Shown here: piece by piece, positions 1 through 10,061 of the stretch
Layout: each line of letters starts with the position of its first letter
How positions within the stretch are numbered: the first letter of the stretch is position 1
Source: Melieria omissa
Lineage: Eukaryota; Arthropoda; Insecta; Diptera; Ulidiidae
Direction of reading: 5' to 3'
Length of the DNA stretch: 64,000 bases
Assembly: GCA_963971225.1 (NCBI GenBank)
Contig: OZ020270.1
Span: 14,867,817 to 14,931,816 of the forward strand
Notes under the pieces: model-generated
Told to the model about the DNA's origin: nothing
Databases searched by the model: none
What the model saw: only the letters and a program-made list of their open reading frames with translations
Position numbers and translations under genes: made by a program

Positions 1-43
1 CATTGCAGGATCCACAGATCACTGGAACGAACACATTTAGCCA
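1..43 (-). repeat. LTR edge (3' LTR of a minus-strand element), cut by window start
   Basis: The first 43 bases recur exactly at 29165-29207. On the minus strand the shared block begins TGGCTAAATG and runs off the window. At 29.2 kb the block continues about 220 bp as an LTR-like segment with an AATAAA signal, so this is probably the start of the 3' LTR belonging to the nucleocapsid ORF just to its right. The LTR identity is inferred from TG start, repetition and position. Confidence 0.55.
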
Positions 44-76
44 TGGGGGCCCGCGTTGCCTTCTGCAACATTATAA

Positions 77-565
77 TTAAAGCTGCTCGCTCAGCCGGCC
101 CAAGGCCTCCAAGGCCTGCTCGATCAGGGCGCGGGCTTTGACGCGCGGCTCGGGGGCTCCGTCGGAGGAGGCCTCCTCGTCGCTAAACGCGATGAGCTGA
201 CGCTCAGCTGCTGCCTCGTCTGAGGGGCGGTTGGCTGGACGTCGGGGCTGACGTTGGTGGCGTGCCAGTCGGTCCGCGATGGCGGAGCGCTGCACGGGGC
301 GCGGTGTTGGAGTGGGCTGCTGCCGGGGCTGTGTTGGAGCGGGCCGCTGCCGGGGCTGGTGCGGCTTCCTGCCGCCCTTGGGTGTGGTCTTGGGCGCCGG
401 TGTCTTGGCTGCCCTCTCCCCGAAATGCAGCATCGTATGATGCGCTCGACCGCACTTGCTGCAGCGGGCGGCGGAGCTGCATCGAACGGTGGGGTGCGAC
501 CGCGCCAGGCAATTTGTACAGTAGCCCTGGGCGCGGGCTACCTGCTGACGCTGTTCCGGCGCCAT
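77..565 (-). CDS. BEL/Pao-type nucleocapsid-like protein (162 aa)
   Basis: Short ORF starting at the ATG at 565-563. Residues about 15-48 carry paired zinc-knuckle-like motifs (CTNCLARSH, CSKCGRAHH then LLH-type ending), the cysteine/histidine pattern that follows the DUF1759 domain in BEL/Pao Gag. The same frame is open upstream to about 628 and holds one more Cys/His cluster (CHHLHGIRYC). A splice-acceptor-like TTTCTTGCAG precedes it at about 650. The middle is Pro/Arg/Thr-rich and the C-terminus acidic, ending at the stop beside the LTR edge. There is no protease, reverse transcriptase or integrase between it and the LTR, so it is either a deleted element or a Gag-only non-autonomous one. 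Distinct from the BEL element that begins at 734. Confidence 0.6.
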   Translation of the reverse strand: MAPEQRQQVARAQGYCTNCLARSHPTVRCSSAARCSKCGRAHHTMLHFGERAAKTPAPKTTPKGGRKPHQPRQRPAPTQPRQQPTPTPRPVQRSAIADRLARHQRQPRRPANRPSDEAAAERQLIAFSDEEASSDGAPEPRVKARALIEQALEALGRLSEQL

Positions 566-733
566 TGCCAGGAACGCACGGCAATATCTAATGCCGTGCA
601 GGTGGTGGCATAGTCGGCATTGCTAGACGATCTGCTTTCTTCTGGTTGCCCTGCAAGAAACCATAAACGTATGTCAATAAACTATAATAATAGTGAGTGT
701 GTAGGGAATGAGAAGGTGTATGTGCAAAATAGG

Positions 734-2317
734 TAGGGCTATGAGTCGAGATTAAGAAGCTACTAGGGGGCATAGCTTGACTACTGGTCATGTCAGGATG
801 CCAGAGTCAGTGCGGATATCCACGACACGGACGTGATTGTCGGGACTGCGATGAATTTTATGAATGCGACCGAGCCGCCATTCATTGGGGGGAAGGAGGT
901 CGTCTTTAATGACGACCATTTCATTTTCTTCCACTTCCACTTATATCGCTTGTGGAGATCCTTGAGATATTCGTCCTTCCATCGTCGGGCGAATTGATGA
1001 TGGAGGACTTTGAGTTTTTCCCATCGATTAATCTGGGATAGCTCGGAGCACTCGGGTTCGGGGGGGGGGGGGGGGGCGGCGAGAGGAGCGCCTCGGAGAA
1101 AGTGGCCAGGGGTCAGAGACACTAGATCGCTAGGGTCCTGCGATTGAGGAGAGAGTGGACGTGAATTGAGCGTCCCTTCAATTCTAGTAAGAAGAGTCGT
1201 AAACTCTTCGTATGTGAATCTATGAGAACCGGCTACCGTTTTAAGGTGGGTCTTGAAGCTTTTGACCGCCGACTCCCATAGTCCTCCCATGTGAGGAGCA
1301 TGTGGGGGGATGAATTGCCACTCGACGCCCTGAGGACCGTATCGGTCGAGAATATCTTGGGCGATTTCTCTCGAGAATTTGGCAAAGTCTCTGGCCATGG
1401 CACGTTGAGCACCGACGAACATTTTGCCGTTGTCGGTCATGAGTTTGAGAGGTAGCCCTCGTCGACCAGTAAATCGGGCGAATGCTGCGCGGAACGCTTC
1501 GGTCGTAACATCCGAGCAGAGTTCCAAGTGAACGGCCTTCGTGGAGAAGCACACGAACACTGCAACATAACCTTTGAGGTAGGTTGAGCTACGGAGCATG
1601 GAAGCTTTGATCTGGAATGGACCAGCAAAGTCGATTCCGGTTGTGGCGAATGGGATTGTAAGTGTGCATCGTTCGGGGGGGGGAGCGCTGCCATAATCTG
1701 CGTTCGCAGCCTTTGTTTATGACGTTTTGCACTGAAAAATGCACTTTTTGATTTGCGGCTTTAGGCGCGGAATATAGTATTCCTGCCGAACCATACGGAG
1801 CATGAGTCGTTGGTCCGCATGCAGTAATAGCTTGTGAAGGAATTGAAGAAGCAAACTGCAGTAGTGGGACTCTGGGGGGAGAATAATGGGGTGTCGTTCA
1901 TTATACGACAATGCCGCATTGGCGAGTCTGCCATTAACTCGCATCACCTTCTGTTTATCTAGGAAGCACCAAGAGAGAACTTTTCTTGGATATGGGAAGA
2001 GAATGAGAGAGCGCTTGTCGTTCCTGGGGATAATGGGAACTTTGCGCGAGAGTTATAAGGCGATTCATAACAAATGCCAACTCTGCTTGGGACAACAGTG
2101 TTCCGTGTATGGGATTGTGTTGGCGACGGGAGGAGATGCCGTTATTAACAAATCGGAACATGTATGCGATTACTCGCAGGGCTCGAGAGAAGCTGGAGAA
2201 CCGATCGAGGATGTCGGTTTGCTCTTCGAGAAGGTGGTGGCAGTCAACCGCTCGTTGTTCCGGGACTGGAACTTTGCGAGAGTGACCTTTGGGCCAAGCA
2301 TCGGAAGCTTGCTGCAA
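734..2317 (-). pseudogene. BEL/Pao integrase (pol 3' part), frameshifted
   Basis: Read on the minus strand from about 2317. First comes a connector, then the H2C2 zinc-binding module (1947-1717; NERHPIILPPESHY and a reverse-like HADQRLMLRMVRQEYYIP), then the catalytic core (1599-940; STKAVHLELCSD, LMTDNGKMFVGA, HMGGLWESAVKSFK, the usual BEL D-D-E context). The C-terminal region (VIKDDLLPPNEWRLGRI) is in another frame from about 940 down to 734, with one in-frame TGA. Two homopolymer C runs in the coding sense (G runs at about 1059-1076 and 1676-1684) sit inside it and may be mutation or assembly hot spots. Frame changes also occur around 1700 and 1950. Confidence 0.85.
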
Positions 2318-2389
2318 CCATTTGGGGCCATTACACCATCTTGCATCGCGCGTTCCTAAGTCCGCGGGATTTTCAGCCCTTGGGACATG

Positions 2390-3343
2390 TCACCAGGGAG
2401 CGTTGTGCACATTTTGACGTATTTCGGTCGTGCGGTTGGCAACATAGGTTTTCCATGTGCAAGGTGGTTTTTCCAACCAAGAAAGGACAATTTCCGAATC
2501 GGTCCATAAATGGATTTCCGATTTGTCGAACCCGAGGTGAGAGCGGAGGGATTTGATGAGCTGGGAGAGTAAAACTGGTCCGCAAAGCTCTAAGCGAGGT
2601 AAGCTTATTGTTTGGAGAGGTGCAACTCTTGTTTTTGCAGCGAGGAGATGTGACGAGAGGTTGTCACCATTCGTGCTAATACGTAGGTATAGAGCTGCAC
2701 AGTATGCCTTTTCGGAGGCATCGCAAAATCCATGGATCAGAACATTTCGATTGGGGGCGTAGTGAACCCACCGGGGAATTTCGATAAGTTCTATGGCAGG
2801 CAAATTCTCAATGAATTGCTGCCATTTTATAAGTGATCCTGGCTTTATGCACTCGTCCCACTCAGTGCCTTCAAGCCAAAGCTCTTGCAGAAGCTTTTTG
2901 GCAAGAATCATGATAGGCGAAAGCCATCCTGCGGGATCGAAAAGTTTGGCTACAGACGAACGAATTTGCCGTTTCGTGAATGAGTTTGCAGGAGTAGTGG
3001 GAGAGAAAGAGTATGAAAATGAGTCCGATAGGGCATTCCAACGGATGCCAAGAGTCTTAGTGGACCTCGTTGAATCGAACTTGAGGAATTCCGAGTCGAA
3101 AAGGTCGTCTTCGGGAATTTCCTCTAAGAGTTTTGCGTGATTAGCCGTTATCTTTTTAAGAGGGAATCCCCCGGAGTTGAGGGTGGCTATCACTTGAGAG
3201 AGAGCTTCCTTAGACCTCCGGAAAGAATGTCGTCGACATACGTTTCCTCGAGAAGTATTTTTGCCGCTAACGGGCTGGATGGCTCGTTCTGATGGCCACA
3301 TATGGCGCACAGTTAACTCCAAATGTCACCGTTTTCAGTTTAT
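2390..3343 (-). pseudogene. BEL/Pao reverse transcriptase C-terminus and RNase H
   Basis: Continues the RT interrupted at 3343/6950. Just inside the junction the segment [11 protein letters not shown] is readable, and the catalytic motif [11 protein letters not shown] lies near 3235-3205. Both are in a different frame from the longer ORF that follows, so there is at least one frameshift at about 3200. Downstream are Pao-family segments ([66 protein letters not shown]) typical of the BEL RNase H region. Domain order matches intact BEL pol. Confidence 0.85.
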
Positions 3344-3791
3344 TGTTACGAATACTACGTCTAGTGGGCTGTTACGTATCACTGGATTGTGCAATTTGAA
3401 AATAAAACACACTCAGTTTCTTAAACGCAGACAATAAAATAAACCAACAGTCACTTTATTATTCACAGTTTACACTTTACTGTTCGTACACTTAAGTATT
3501 TGCTTAATTACTCCGTGTGGCAACTTCACTTGTCAAAACCAGACTGACTCGCTGCGCCGCATCCGGCTGCCTTTTATACCTCTCAGGCCATCGCGCAGAT
3601 CGTTCCCGCACATTCCGGAGTGGACTAAAAGTTTCCATCATTGCCAGGTTGGACTAAAAGTTATTATCGCGGCCGTCGCTGCCAGATTGGACTAAAAGTT
3701 ACTATCGGGGCCGTCGTTGCCAGATTGGGTTATAGCACGGCACGTAGCGGCAGGGTTGCTTTGCACAGCGTCAGACTGTCTCATCGTTACA
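3344..3791 (-). repeat. 3' LTR of the mdg3-like element
   Basis: Direct repeat of 6502-6949, 448 bp, beginning TGTTACGAATAC and ending TCATCGTTACA on the plus strand. It holds a short internal tandem of GGACTAAAAGTT motifs (about 3622, 3652, 3690). The adjoining interior on the minus strand is purine-rich (AAGTGGTGGGCAG), a plausible polypurine tract. Confidence 0.92.
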
Positions 3792-3802
3792 CTGCCCACC
3801 AC

Positions 3803-4327
3803 TTAGACTTGTTCGTCCCGAACAAGTGCCGAGGCTCCGCTGTGATGAGGCGCCAGGCGCTCCAAATGGACTACCTTCAGCTTAGCGCCTCTATTGCTGC
3901 AACGTTGAATCCTGTACACCACGTCGTTAATCCTAGTCACGACATCGTACGGTCCTTCCCATGGCGCTTGAAGTTTCGGAGACAAACCTTTCCTCCGCTG
4001 CGGGTTGTAGAGCATTACCAAATCGCCTTCTTGGAACCCTGCTGAGTTGGCCCGTAGATCGTATCTGGCTTTCGCCTTATCGCTGACCAGTTTGGTGCGG
4101 CCCCTTATAAACTGGTGAATTTCCCCCAGTTCCGCCCGCTTATTGACCACGTAGTCCGTCTTAGCTTCTCCCGTTGTGCCGACTACCCCGAACTTCAAGT
4201 CAGCGGGTAGCCGCAACTCTGTGCCAAACACTGCTCGGGCTGGAGTGAGTGATGTCGTGTCGTGCGGGGCTGACCTATACGCCATCAGGAACAGGGGGAT
4301 ATGCGTGTCCCAATCCTTTTGACTCAC
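3803..4327 (-). pseudogene. mdg3-like integrase C-terminal region
   Basis: The ORF opens with DWDTHIPLFLMAYRSAPHD, continues with the post-core segment (TSLTPARAVFGTELRLP) and ends with the GPY/F-type module (APWEGPYDVVTRINDVVYRI, HLERLAPHH). Upstream it joins directly to the segment ending FKEVC. The stretch that normally carries the third catalytic residue (the GMVERFN context) is absent, so the integrase lacks its glutamate. The stop is just inside the 3' LTR. Confidence 0.8.
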
Positions 4328-4493
4328 ACACTTCCTTGAATACCGCAGATTCGAAATTCCGGCCTTGATCTGAGTGCAACTCCAACGGAACTCCGAACCT
4401 GGCTACCCAGTTGTTTACCAGCTTTTCCGAGATCGTAGTGGCCTCCTGGTTAGGAATAGGGTACACTTCGGGCCATTTGCTGAAGTAATCCAT
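4275..4493 (-). pseudogene. mdg3-like integrase core fragment
   Basis: Contains MDYFSKWPEVYPI and ELHSDQGRNFESAVFKEVC, which carries the second catalytic aspartate of the DDE core. It is one frame away from the preceding ORF, which stops at YVLLL at the same point, so a single-base loss separates them near 4493. It runs into the next deletion after FKEVC. Confidence 0.8.
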
Positions 4494-6454
4494 TACAACA
4501 ACAGCACATATTTGTTGCCTTGACTGCTAGTTGGGAATGGGCCGGCGACGTCCATAGCAATCCGCTCGAAGGGCGCTCGCACGTTGTACTGCTGCATGCG
4601 GCCTCGAGATTTCCTTGTCGGCCCTTTCGCGGGTGAACATCGGTCGCAGCTCTTAATCCACTCGGCTACAGACTCCTGACATCCTACCCAATAGAATCGT
4701 CTTTTTATTTTGGTGACGGTTTTGGTGATTCCCAGGTGCCCTCCACTGGAGTCGTTATGGTATGCCTCGATGACCTCGTTGATTCTGCATTTCGGCACTA
4801 CCATTAGGGAGTTGCTGGTCCGACCATCCGCGCTCTCCCATTCGCGGTACAGGCATCCTTCTTTCAGCCGCAGACTTTTCCACTGTGCCCAGTAAGCCTT
4901 AGCGATCGAGCTTTCACCGGCCATCTCCTGCCAGTCTAGACGTGCGCCTTGCTCCTTGCCTTCGATGATTTTTGGAAGATCCGCATCCTCACGCTGGTCC
5001 TTTTGCAGCCTCTCCGCAGACCACTCTTCCTCTGGCATGACGCTTACCAACCGGATGTCCACTATCTGTTCTTTGCTTTCGGCTCGCGAGCACGGCCTGC
5101 ATTTGACTTTGCACGGACGGCGTGGCAGAGCGGCAGCCCTTCTTGGCGACGTCTGTTGTCCGGAACACTTTTCTCGCAGATGGCAGTCTCGTGATATGTG
5201 GCCTTGCTTGACACATCGCCAGCAACTGACTCTAGATGACACTGCCCGCAGCCCCGCTGGTGCCTCCGAGCTCACGGTCTGGTTTTGGGTGACACGTCCA
5301 GATTGGGCTCGACGCTTTTCCGCAGATGAATGTCGAAGACTTCCTCTCCAGGCCGCCTCATACGTCATCGCGCTGGCCACCGTCTCCTTAAATGTCGGCT
5401 TGCCCATCATCAACGCACTGCGACGTGTCTCTGGGTCATGAAGACCTTCAATAAACGGCTCAATCTTCATCCTCTCGAGGTTATCAGCGCCGAATTTCGG
5501 GTAGCACAACTGTACGAGCCGCTCAATGTCCGCTGCATATGTCTGCAGCGCCTCGTTGGCCCTTTGTCTACGGCTCTTCAGCTCGCAATAATACAGCATT
5601 TTGTTGTGCTCGTCACTGTATCTGACTGCCAGCGCCCTTATGACGGTGTCGTAATCACCTCTTAACCATTCTGGAACTGATTTGATTACCTCAGCCGCAG
5701 GACTTTTCAGAGCCAGTATCAGTCTCCGACCTTTTCTAACATCGGTCCACCGACTCTCCAAAGCAGCCATCTCGAATTGTAGTTTGAATGTGTCAAACGA
5801 CGTAGTACCATCATAGGTAGGCACTTCTATGGCGAAACTTTCCTCAACTGACTGCACCCTTGCTCGCAGCTGTACCTCTCGAAGCCGTTCGTCTATCTTT
5901 CTCTGCATCGAATCTTCCAGACTATCAACTCGTTTGTTCAGGGAATCATCAAGACCGTCAACACGTTTGTTCAGGGAATCATCCAGGTCGCCAACTCGTT
6001 TGTTCAGGGCATCATCCAGGTCGTCGACTCGTTTATCCAAGTGCTCTACCCGCGTCTCCAGGTGCTCGACCTTCCCATTAATCCTGTCTGAGATTTCCTC
6101 CACTTTCTGCTCCAAACGCGCAGAATTTTCCTGAAGCTTGACCTCCATTCGCTCTGCCAGTTGCGCCGATATTTCCTGGGTCGCCGTTCCCATTTTCGCT
6201 GACATCTGCGCCGACATTTCACGATTTGCAGTCTCGACTTTTGCCGAAATTTCGAGATTCGTAGTTTCCAGCTTCGCTGCCATTTCTCGATTCATAGTTT
6301 CCAGCTTCGCTGCCATTTCTTGATTCGCTGTTGCCATTTGCGCCGACATGCCTTTGAGTGCAGCCATTAGTGGGCTCATGTCCAACGCTTGTATTGGTGC
6401 AGCCGCTGCAGCTGTACTCTGTAGCGAAGCAGCACCAGCAGGCGACTCCTCCAC
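4493..6454 (-). CDS. Gag fused by deletion to integrase N-terminus (653 aa)
   Basis: ATG at 6454. Residues about 30-200 form a long coiled coil with heptad-like repeats (units such as NKRVDDLDDSL repeated four times). Residues about 215-390 are the capsid-like region (TYDGTTSFDTFKLQFEMAAL, later IEPFIEGLHDPETR). A CCHC knuckle CWRCVKQGHISRDC lies near residue 425. About 35 residues later the protein enters the integrase zinc module (HNDSSGGHLGITKT, CDRCSPAKG) and the start of the core (AMDVAGPFPTS). Protease, RT and RNase H are absent yet the frame stays open. An intact relative would have about 1000 more residues here. The junction is near 5100. Confidence 0.85.
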   Translation of the reverse strand: MEESPAGAASLQSTAAAAAPIQALDMSPLMAALKGMSAQMATANQEMAAKLETMNREMAAKLETTNLEISAKVETANREMSAQMSAKMGTATQEISAQLAERMEVKLQENSARLEQKVEEISDRINGKVEHLETRVEHLDKRVDDLDDALNKRVGDLDDSLNKRVDGLDDSLNKRVDSLEDSMQRKIDERLREVQLRARVQSVEESFAIEVPTYDGTTSFDTFKLQFEMAALESRWTDVRKGRRLILALKSPAAEVIKSVPEWLRGDYDTVIRALAVRYSDEHNKMLYYCELKSRRQRANEALQTYAADIERLVQLCYPKFGADNLERMKIEPFIEGLHDPETRRSALMMGKPTFKETVASAMTYEAAWRGSLRHSSAEKRRAQSGRVTQNQTVSSEAPAGLRAVSSRVSCWRCVKQGHISRDCHLREKCSGQQTSPRRAAALPRRPCKVKCRPCSRAESKEQIVDIRLVSVMPEEEWSAERLQKDQREDADLPKIIEGKEQGARLDWQEMAGESSIAKAYWAQWKSLRLKEGCLYREWESADGRTSNSLMVVPKCRINEVIEAYHNDSSGGHLGITKTVTKIKRRFYWVGCQESVAEWIKSCDRCSPAKGPTRKSRGRMQQYNVRAPFERIAMDVAGPFPTSSQGNKYVLLL

Positions 6455-6479
6455 TTATTTAGTTATTTTCAATTTTCCA

Positions 6480-6500
6480 CAATCCCACTTCTGACACCAA
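6480..6500 (-). promoter_or_regulatory. Primer binding site of the mdg3-like element
   Basis: Immediately inside the 5' LTR (minus-strand sense) the sequence reads TGGTGTCAGAAGTGGGA. It starts with the TGG expected from a CCA tRNA end and resembles the leucine-tRNA sites of mdg3/micropia-type elements. Primer identity is from memory of the family; position is seen directly. Confidence 0.65.
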
Positions 6501-6501
6501 A

Positions 6502-6949
6502 TGTTACGAATACTACGTCTAGTGGGCTGTTACGTATCACTGGATTGTGCAATTTGAAAATAAAACACACTCAGTTTCTTAAACGCAGACAATAAAATAA
6601 ACCAACAGTCACTTTATTATTCACAGTTTACACTTTACTGTTCGTACACTTAAGTATTTGCTTAATTACTCCGTGTGGCAACTTCACTTGTCAAAACCAG
6701 ACTGACTCGCTGCGCCGCATCCGGCTGCCTTTTATACCTCTCAGGCCATCGCGCAGATCGTTCCCGCACATTCCGGAGTGGACTAAAAGTTTCCATCATT
6801 GCCAGGTTGGACTAAAAGTTATTATCGCGGCCGTCGCTGCCAGATTGGACTAAAAGTTACTATCGGGGCCGTCGTTGCCAGATTGGGTTATAGCACGGCA
6901 CGTAGCGGCAGGGTTGCTTTGCACAGCGACAGACTGTCTCATCGTTACA
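6502..6949 (-). repeat. 5' LTR of the mdg3-like element
   Basis: 448-bp copy matching 3344-3791 with one visible mismatch (A6929 for T3771). On the minus strand it precedes the primer binding site and the Gag ORF. It ends at 6949, followed by the target duplication TTAT and the interrupted BEL RT. Confidence 0.92.
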
Positions 6950-7560
6950 TTATAATCTTGAATAGGAGATTCCGGGGATTTGCGAAAGAGTATTCCTGGT
7001 GATCATTATGGACCCGAATTTGCCTATACATCTTCTGGACATCGCCATTGAAGACAAAGCGGTAAAGGCGCCATCGGAGAATGAGAGCTGTGAGGTCATT
7101 TTGAAGAGTGGGGCCAGTATGCAGAACGTCGTTAAGTGACTGACCAGAACTTGAGGACTTTGAGGCATTGAAAACCACTCGGACTTTGATAGTCTTCTTT
7201 TCGGGGCGGATGACTGCGTCATGAGGCAGATAGTATGAGAAATATTTGCCATTCTGGATTATCTCACGGGGATTTGTGAGTTCCATATGGTCAAGGATGA
7301 GATATTCCTCTAAGACGTCATCGTAGATGGTCTTGAGGTTTCCCTTTCGGGAGAGATTTCGCTCTATGCTAACGTATTGCTGGAGGGCGTTGGGGCGGGA
7401 ATTGCCTTACGCTATCGAGTATGGAAAGTCTGCCTTAAAGGGGAGTTTAACAGTATATCTACTATCCGATCCACGGGTTGTGGTCTTCTGGTATAACTCT
7501 TCGCAATAAGTGTCATCCGATGAGATAGGTGTCGGGAGTTTGACTTCTTCCTGCTCCCAG
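6950..7560 (-). pseudogene. BEL/Pao reverse transcriptase N-terminus
   Basis: Minus-strand reading from 7286 shows typical BEL RT segments: KTIKVRVVFNASKSSSSGQS, LNDVLHTGPTLQNDLTALIL, FVFNGDVQKMYRQI. The last contains the first catalytic aspartate (GDVQKMYRQI). It is truncated at 6950 by the mdg3-like insertion. The stretch from 7290 to 7570 carries the linker between protease and RT in broken frames. Confidence 0.85.
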
Positions 7561-7571
7561 AATTGCCTGAA

Positions 7572-8765
7572 TTATGAACTAAGTTCCTCATTGGAGATTT
7601 CTGCTACGTATGTCGAATAAGATGACACCGTATGGGGTACTGGCCCGCTGAGTATCCAACCGAGAATGGTGTTTTGGGCTAATAAACTGCCACACACATT
7701 TCGTCGGATACCTTCGAGTAAGATCTGGGGAATCAGATCACTGCCAATAACTATATCTATCTGCGCTGACTCGAAGGGGCTTGGGTCAGCGAGATTTAGC
7801 GTGGCAAATTCTTGCCAATTGGGATGGGTAATTGTGAATGGGGGTAGCAATTTTGTCAATTGGGGGAGTACGATTGCTTGCACATTGAGGGTCGTGCTGG
7901 AGTTTGGAACTGCCAACGTCAAAAAGCAAATGTGATTGGAATTTTGCACAATTTTACAGCCTATGCCTGAAATTTCAAAGTGTGATCTTTCAATAGGCAA
8001 TTTAAGGCGTTTTTGCACCTTCGAGGAAATGAAGGTGCGTTGCAAGCCTTGGTCGATCAACGCTCTAACCTTGAACAATTCTCCTAAGTAGGCAATAGAC
8101 ACCAGTGCCGTAGGTAGAAGGGATTGGGTGCCATTATTGGAATGGAGGGCTTGTACTTGAGGCGTACTTAGCCTTGAAGATGGGCCGGGTTGCGCATCTG
8201 AAGTGGGGGAATGAGTTGTGGAGTTATTGTTCGGTTGTGGATGAGCTGTTGCGACCTGAGAAGTGGTCGTCTGAGACCTATTGAGAGGCTGCGGGGCTTG
8301 GGATTTTTTGTTGGGGAAATGAAGCAGGGAATGATGCTCCCTTTGGCAGTAAACACATGTAAAACTGCTTGTGCAATCCTTTATGGTGTGAGTCGTGGCA
8401 AGACAGTTTTCACATAAGCTGTGCTCTTTGACGTATTTCAATCGGCTCTGAGGGCTGAGCTTCTTGAAACTCTGACATGTCCGTATAGGGTGGTTTGCGT
8501 TGCAGAGTTTGCACGCGAAGTCTTTTTTCACCTCAGTATGGAAGAGCTGAGATTTATTTTGAGGCCGATTTTGGGTATTTTGGAAATTGGAGGGTTGTGG
8601 TTTTGGCTTAGCGGGGCGAATGCTACTGAGCCGTTCCACCACCTCGTACCTGCAGGTCAGGAAGTCGTCCATTTGCGACCAAAGATGCAGGTCCTTAGGA
8701 GATGTAAGGGATTGTTCCCAGAGAGCCAATGTCTCTTCGGGTAATTTGGTGCAACATATGTACAC
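7572..8765 (-). pseudogene. BEL/Pao Gag C-terminus with zinc knuckles and aspartic protease
   Basis: A 397-residue open stretch. After the end of the DUF1759-like Gag domain it carries a BEL-type Cys/His array (CKLCNANHPIRTC, CENCLATTHTIKDC, CVYCQREHHSLLHF) at about residues 100-165. A Ser/Thr/Gln-rich linker follows. At about residues 235-270 the protease-like segment (KVRALIDQGLQRTFISSKV) appears, with the active-site triplet reading DQG instead of the usual DSG/DTG. Another DUF1758-like segment (IVIGSDLIPQIL) lies near residue 340. It ends at a stop before RT, so the polyprotein is broken here. Confidence 0.85.
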
Positions 8766-9656
8766 AAGCAGCGGATCCCACGTCAGTGTCCACGGCCTTG
8801 GACCTAAGTACTGATAGATAATTATTTATTGTACTTTGAATCCGCTGCAGCGCTTCGCTATTTTCGGTAGTAGCCGGAGTAATATTTAACAGGGATCGGA
8901 TTTGGTTGTCAACTAATATGCGCCTGTTTTCATAACGGGATTTCAGGGCTTCCCATGCGAGTCCGAAGTTTTCGTCGCTTAATGCAAATTGCTTCACAAT
9001 TGCACCGGCTTTGCCTTGCGTCTTGTATCGGAGGTGATACAATTTTTGGGCTGGAGTGAGCTTGGGGTGGTTTATGTATACTGCCGTAAACATGTCCCGG
9101 AAGGACGGCCACTGCTCATAGCCCCCGAAAAATATTTCGGTGTCGCAAGGTGGAACTTGTAAGCAAATATTCGGAGTATTTGTTGGTTCTGGGGATCGAA
9201 CCTGTTCCGTATGCGCAGCGTGCTGTGTGGGTGGAGGCTGGAGCATCTCAATGATGTCCGACATTTCAGCCATGCACAACTCGTACTGGTCTGTGCAGGC
9301 TTCAATCTTCTGCCGCGCCGACTCCTTGAAACGGTCGGGCTGGCTACTGTCTACATAAGCCTTGTCCATTGGGATTCCAAATTCTTTTGACGAATTTGGA
9401 CGAGGGACTTCGTTTGTTCCTCAATGGGGATCGCAGAAAACTTTGTGCCTAATTGCACGAGCCGATCGGACTCAAATATGAATTTGGCAACGCTAGGATC
9501 GGTTGCCTTGAGACTGGGGGACTTGGAGTGCGTTTTTGGCGGCTCACGAGTGACAGTGTCTGCCAAAAACAAGTCAGTTGACACCTTAGGGGGTTGTTTG
9601 GAGGCGGTTGACTCCATCGCGTCGGATTGCTTCTTAGGCGAACGCTCTACCCTCAT
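8695..9656 (-). pseudogene. BEL/Pao Gag N-terminus (DUF1759-like)
   Basis: Starts at about 9656 with a polar N-terminus and continues in another frame from 9369. The DUF1759 hallmark (DTEIFFGGYEQWPSFRDMF, then LTPAQKLYHLRYKTQGKA and AWEALKSRYENRR) is clear. The C-terminal helix region (SALQRIQSTINNYL-like) runs into the next ORF with a frame change near 8760. At least two frameshifts interrupt the coding region. Confidence 0.85.
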
Positions 9657-9763
9657 TGAAATTAATTAGCGAAGCTTGAGTGAGAGGGGGTCAAGTGCGA
9701 AAAAATTGAAATTAAATTTCCACCTGAGAATGGGAATAAATGAGATGGTTAAAGTTGGCCGCG

Positions 9764-10061
9764 GTCCAAGCGAGTCGCATGCAGAGCGACGCTAGTTCGA
9801 ATTCTGCATGTAGTAACACCTAAAAAATAACGGGAAACTCGTTTTCTCTTTCGGTGGCTGTCCTCTCAGCTGGAAATGGCAAACCTCTGAGAGTAAAAAT
9901 TGCCTATGAAAAAGCTCCCAACCTGCCGTTCGGAACCGGCATAAAACTGTAGGTCCCTTCCACCCGCGTACAAAATTCACACGCACAACACGGGTGGTTG
10001 CGGGAAGCTAGGCCTTAGTCTCGCGTAAGCGGGCTGTCGTGCCAATCAATTATTATTATTA
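9764..10061 (+). mobile_element. tRNA-type SINE with (ATT)n tail
   Basis: A 298-bp insertion flanked by an exact 15-bp duplication TTAAAGTTGGCCGCG (9749-9763, 10062-10076). A pol III B-box-like GTTCGAATTC lies near 9796 and the 3' end is a run of ATT units. The body (GCCGTTCGGAACCGGCATAA, AACTGTAGGTCCC) is shared, diverged and inverted, with the SINE at 10617-11015. It interrupts the BEL leader. Confidence 0.85.

Larger units (their letters stand above)
3344..6949 (-). mobile_element. mdg3-like Gypsy-superfamily LTR element, internally deleted
   Basis: Two 448-bp direct repeats (3344-3791, 6502-6949) flank a minus-strand coding region, bounded by the 4-bp duplication TTAT (3340-3343 and 6950-6953). 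On comparison by eye the LTRs differ at one base (T3771 versus A6929). They start TGTTAC and end GTTACA. Total length is 3606 bp, short for the superfamily. The protease, RT and RNase H region is missing, as is part of integrase. It interrupts the BEL RT gene. Recent insertion and dependence on proteins from other copies are inferred. Confidence 0.92.

Noticed and set aside
204..613. Several long overlapping ORFs on both strands around the nucleocapsid ORF
   Set aside because: They are GC-rich shadows of the 77-565 minus frame and lack recognisable domains; only that frame has Cys/His motifs.
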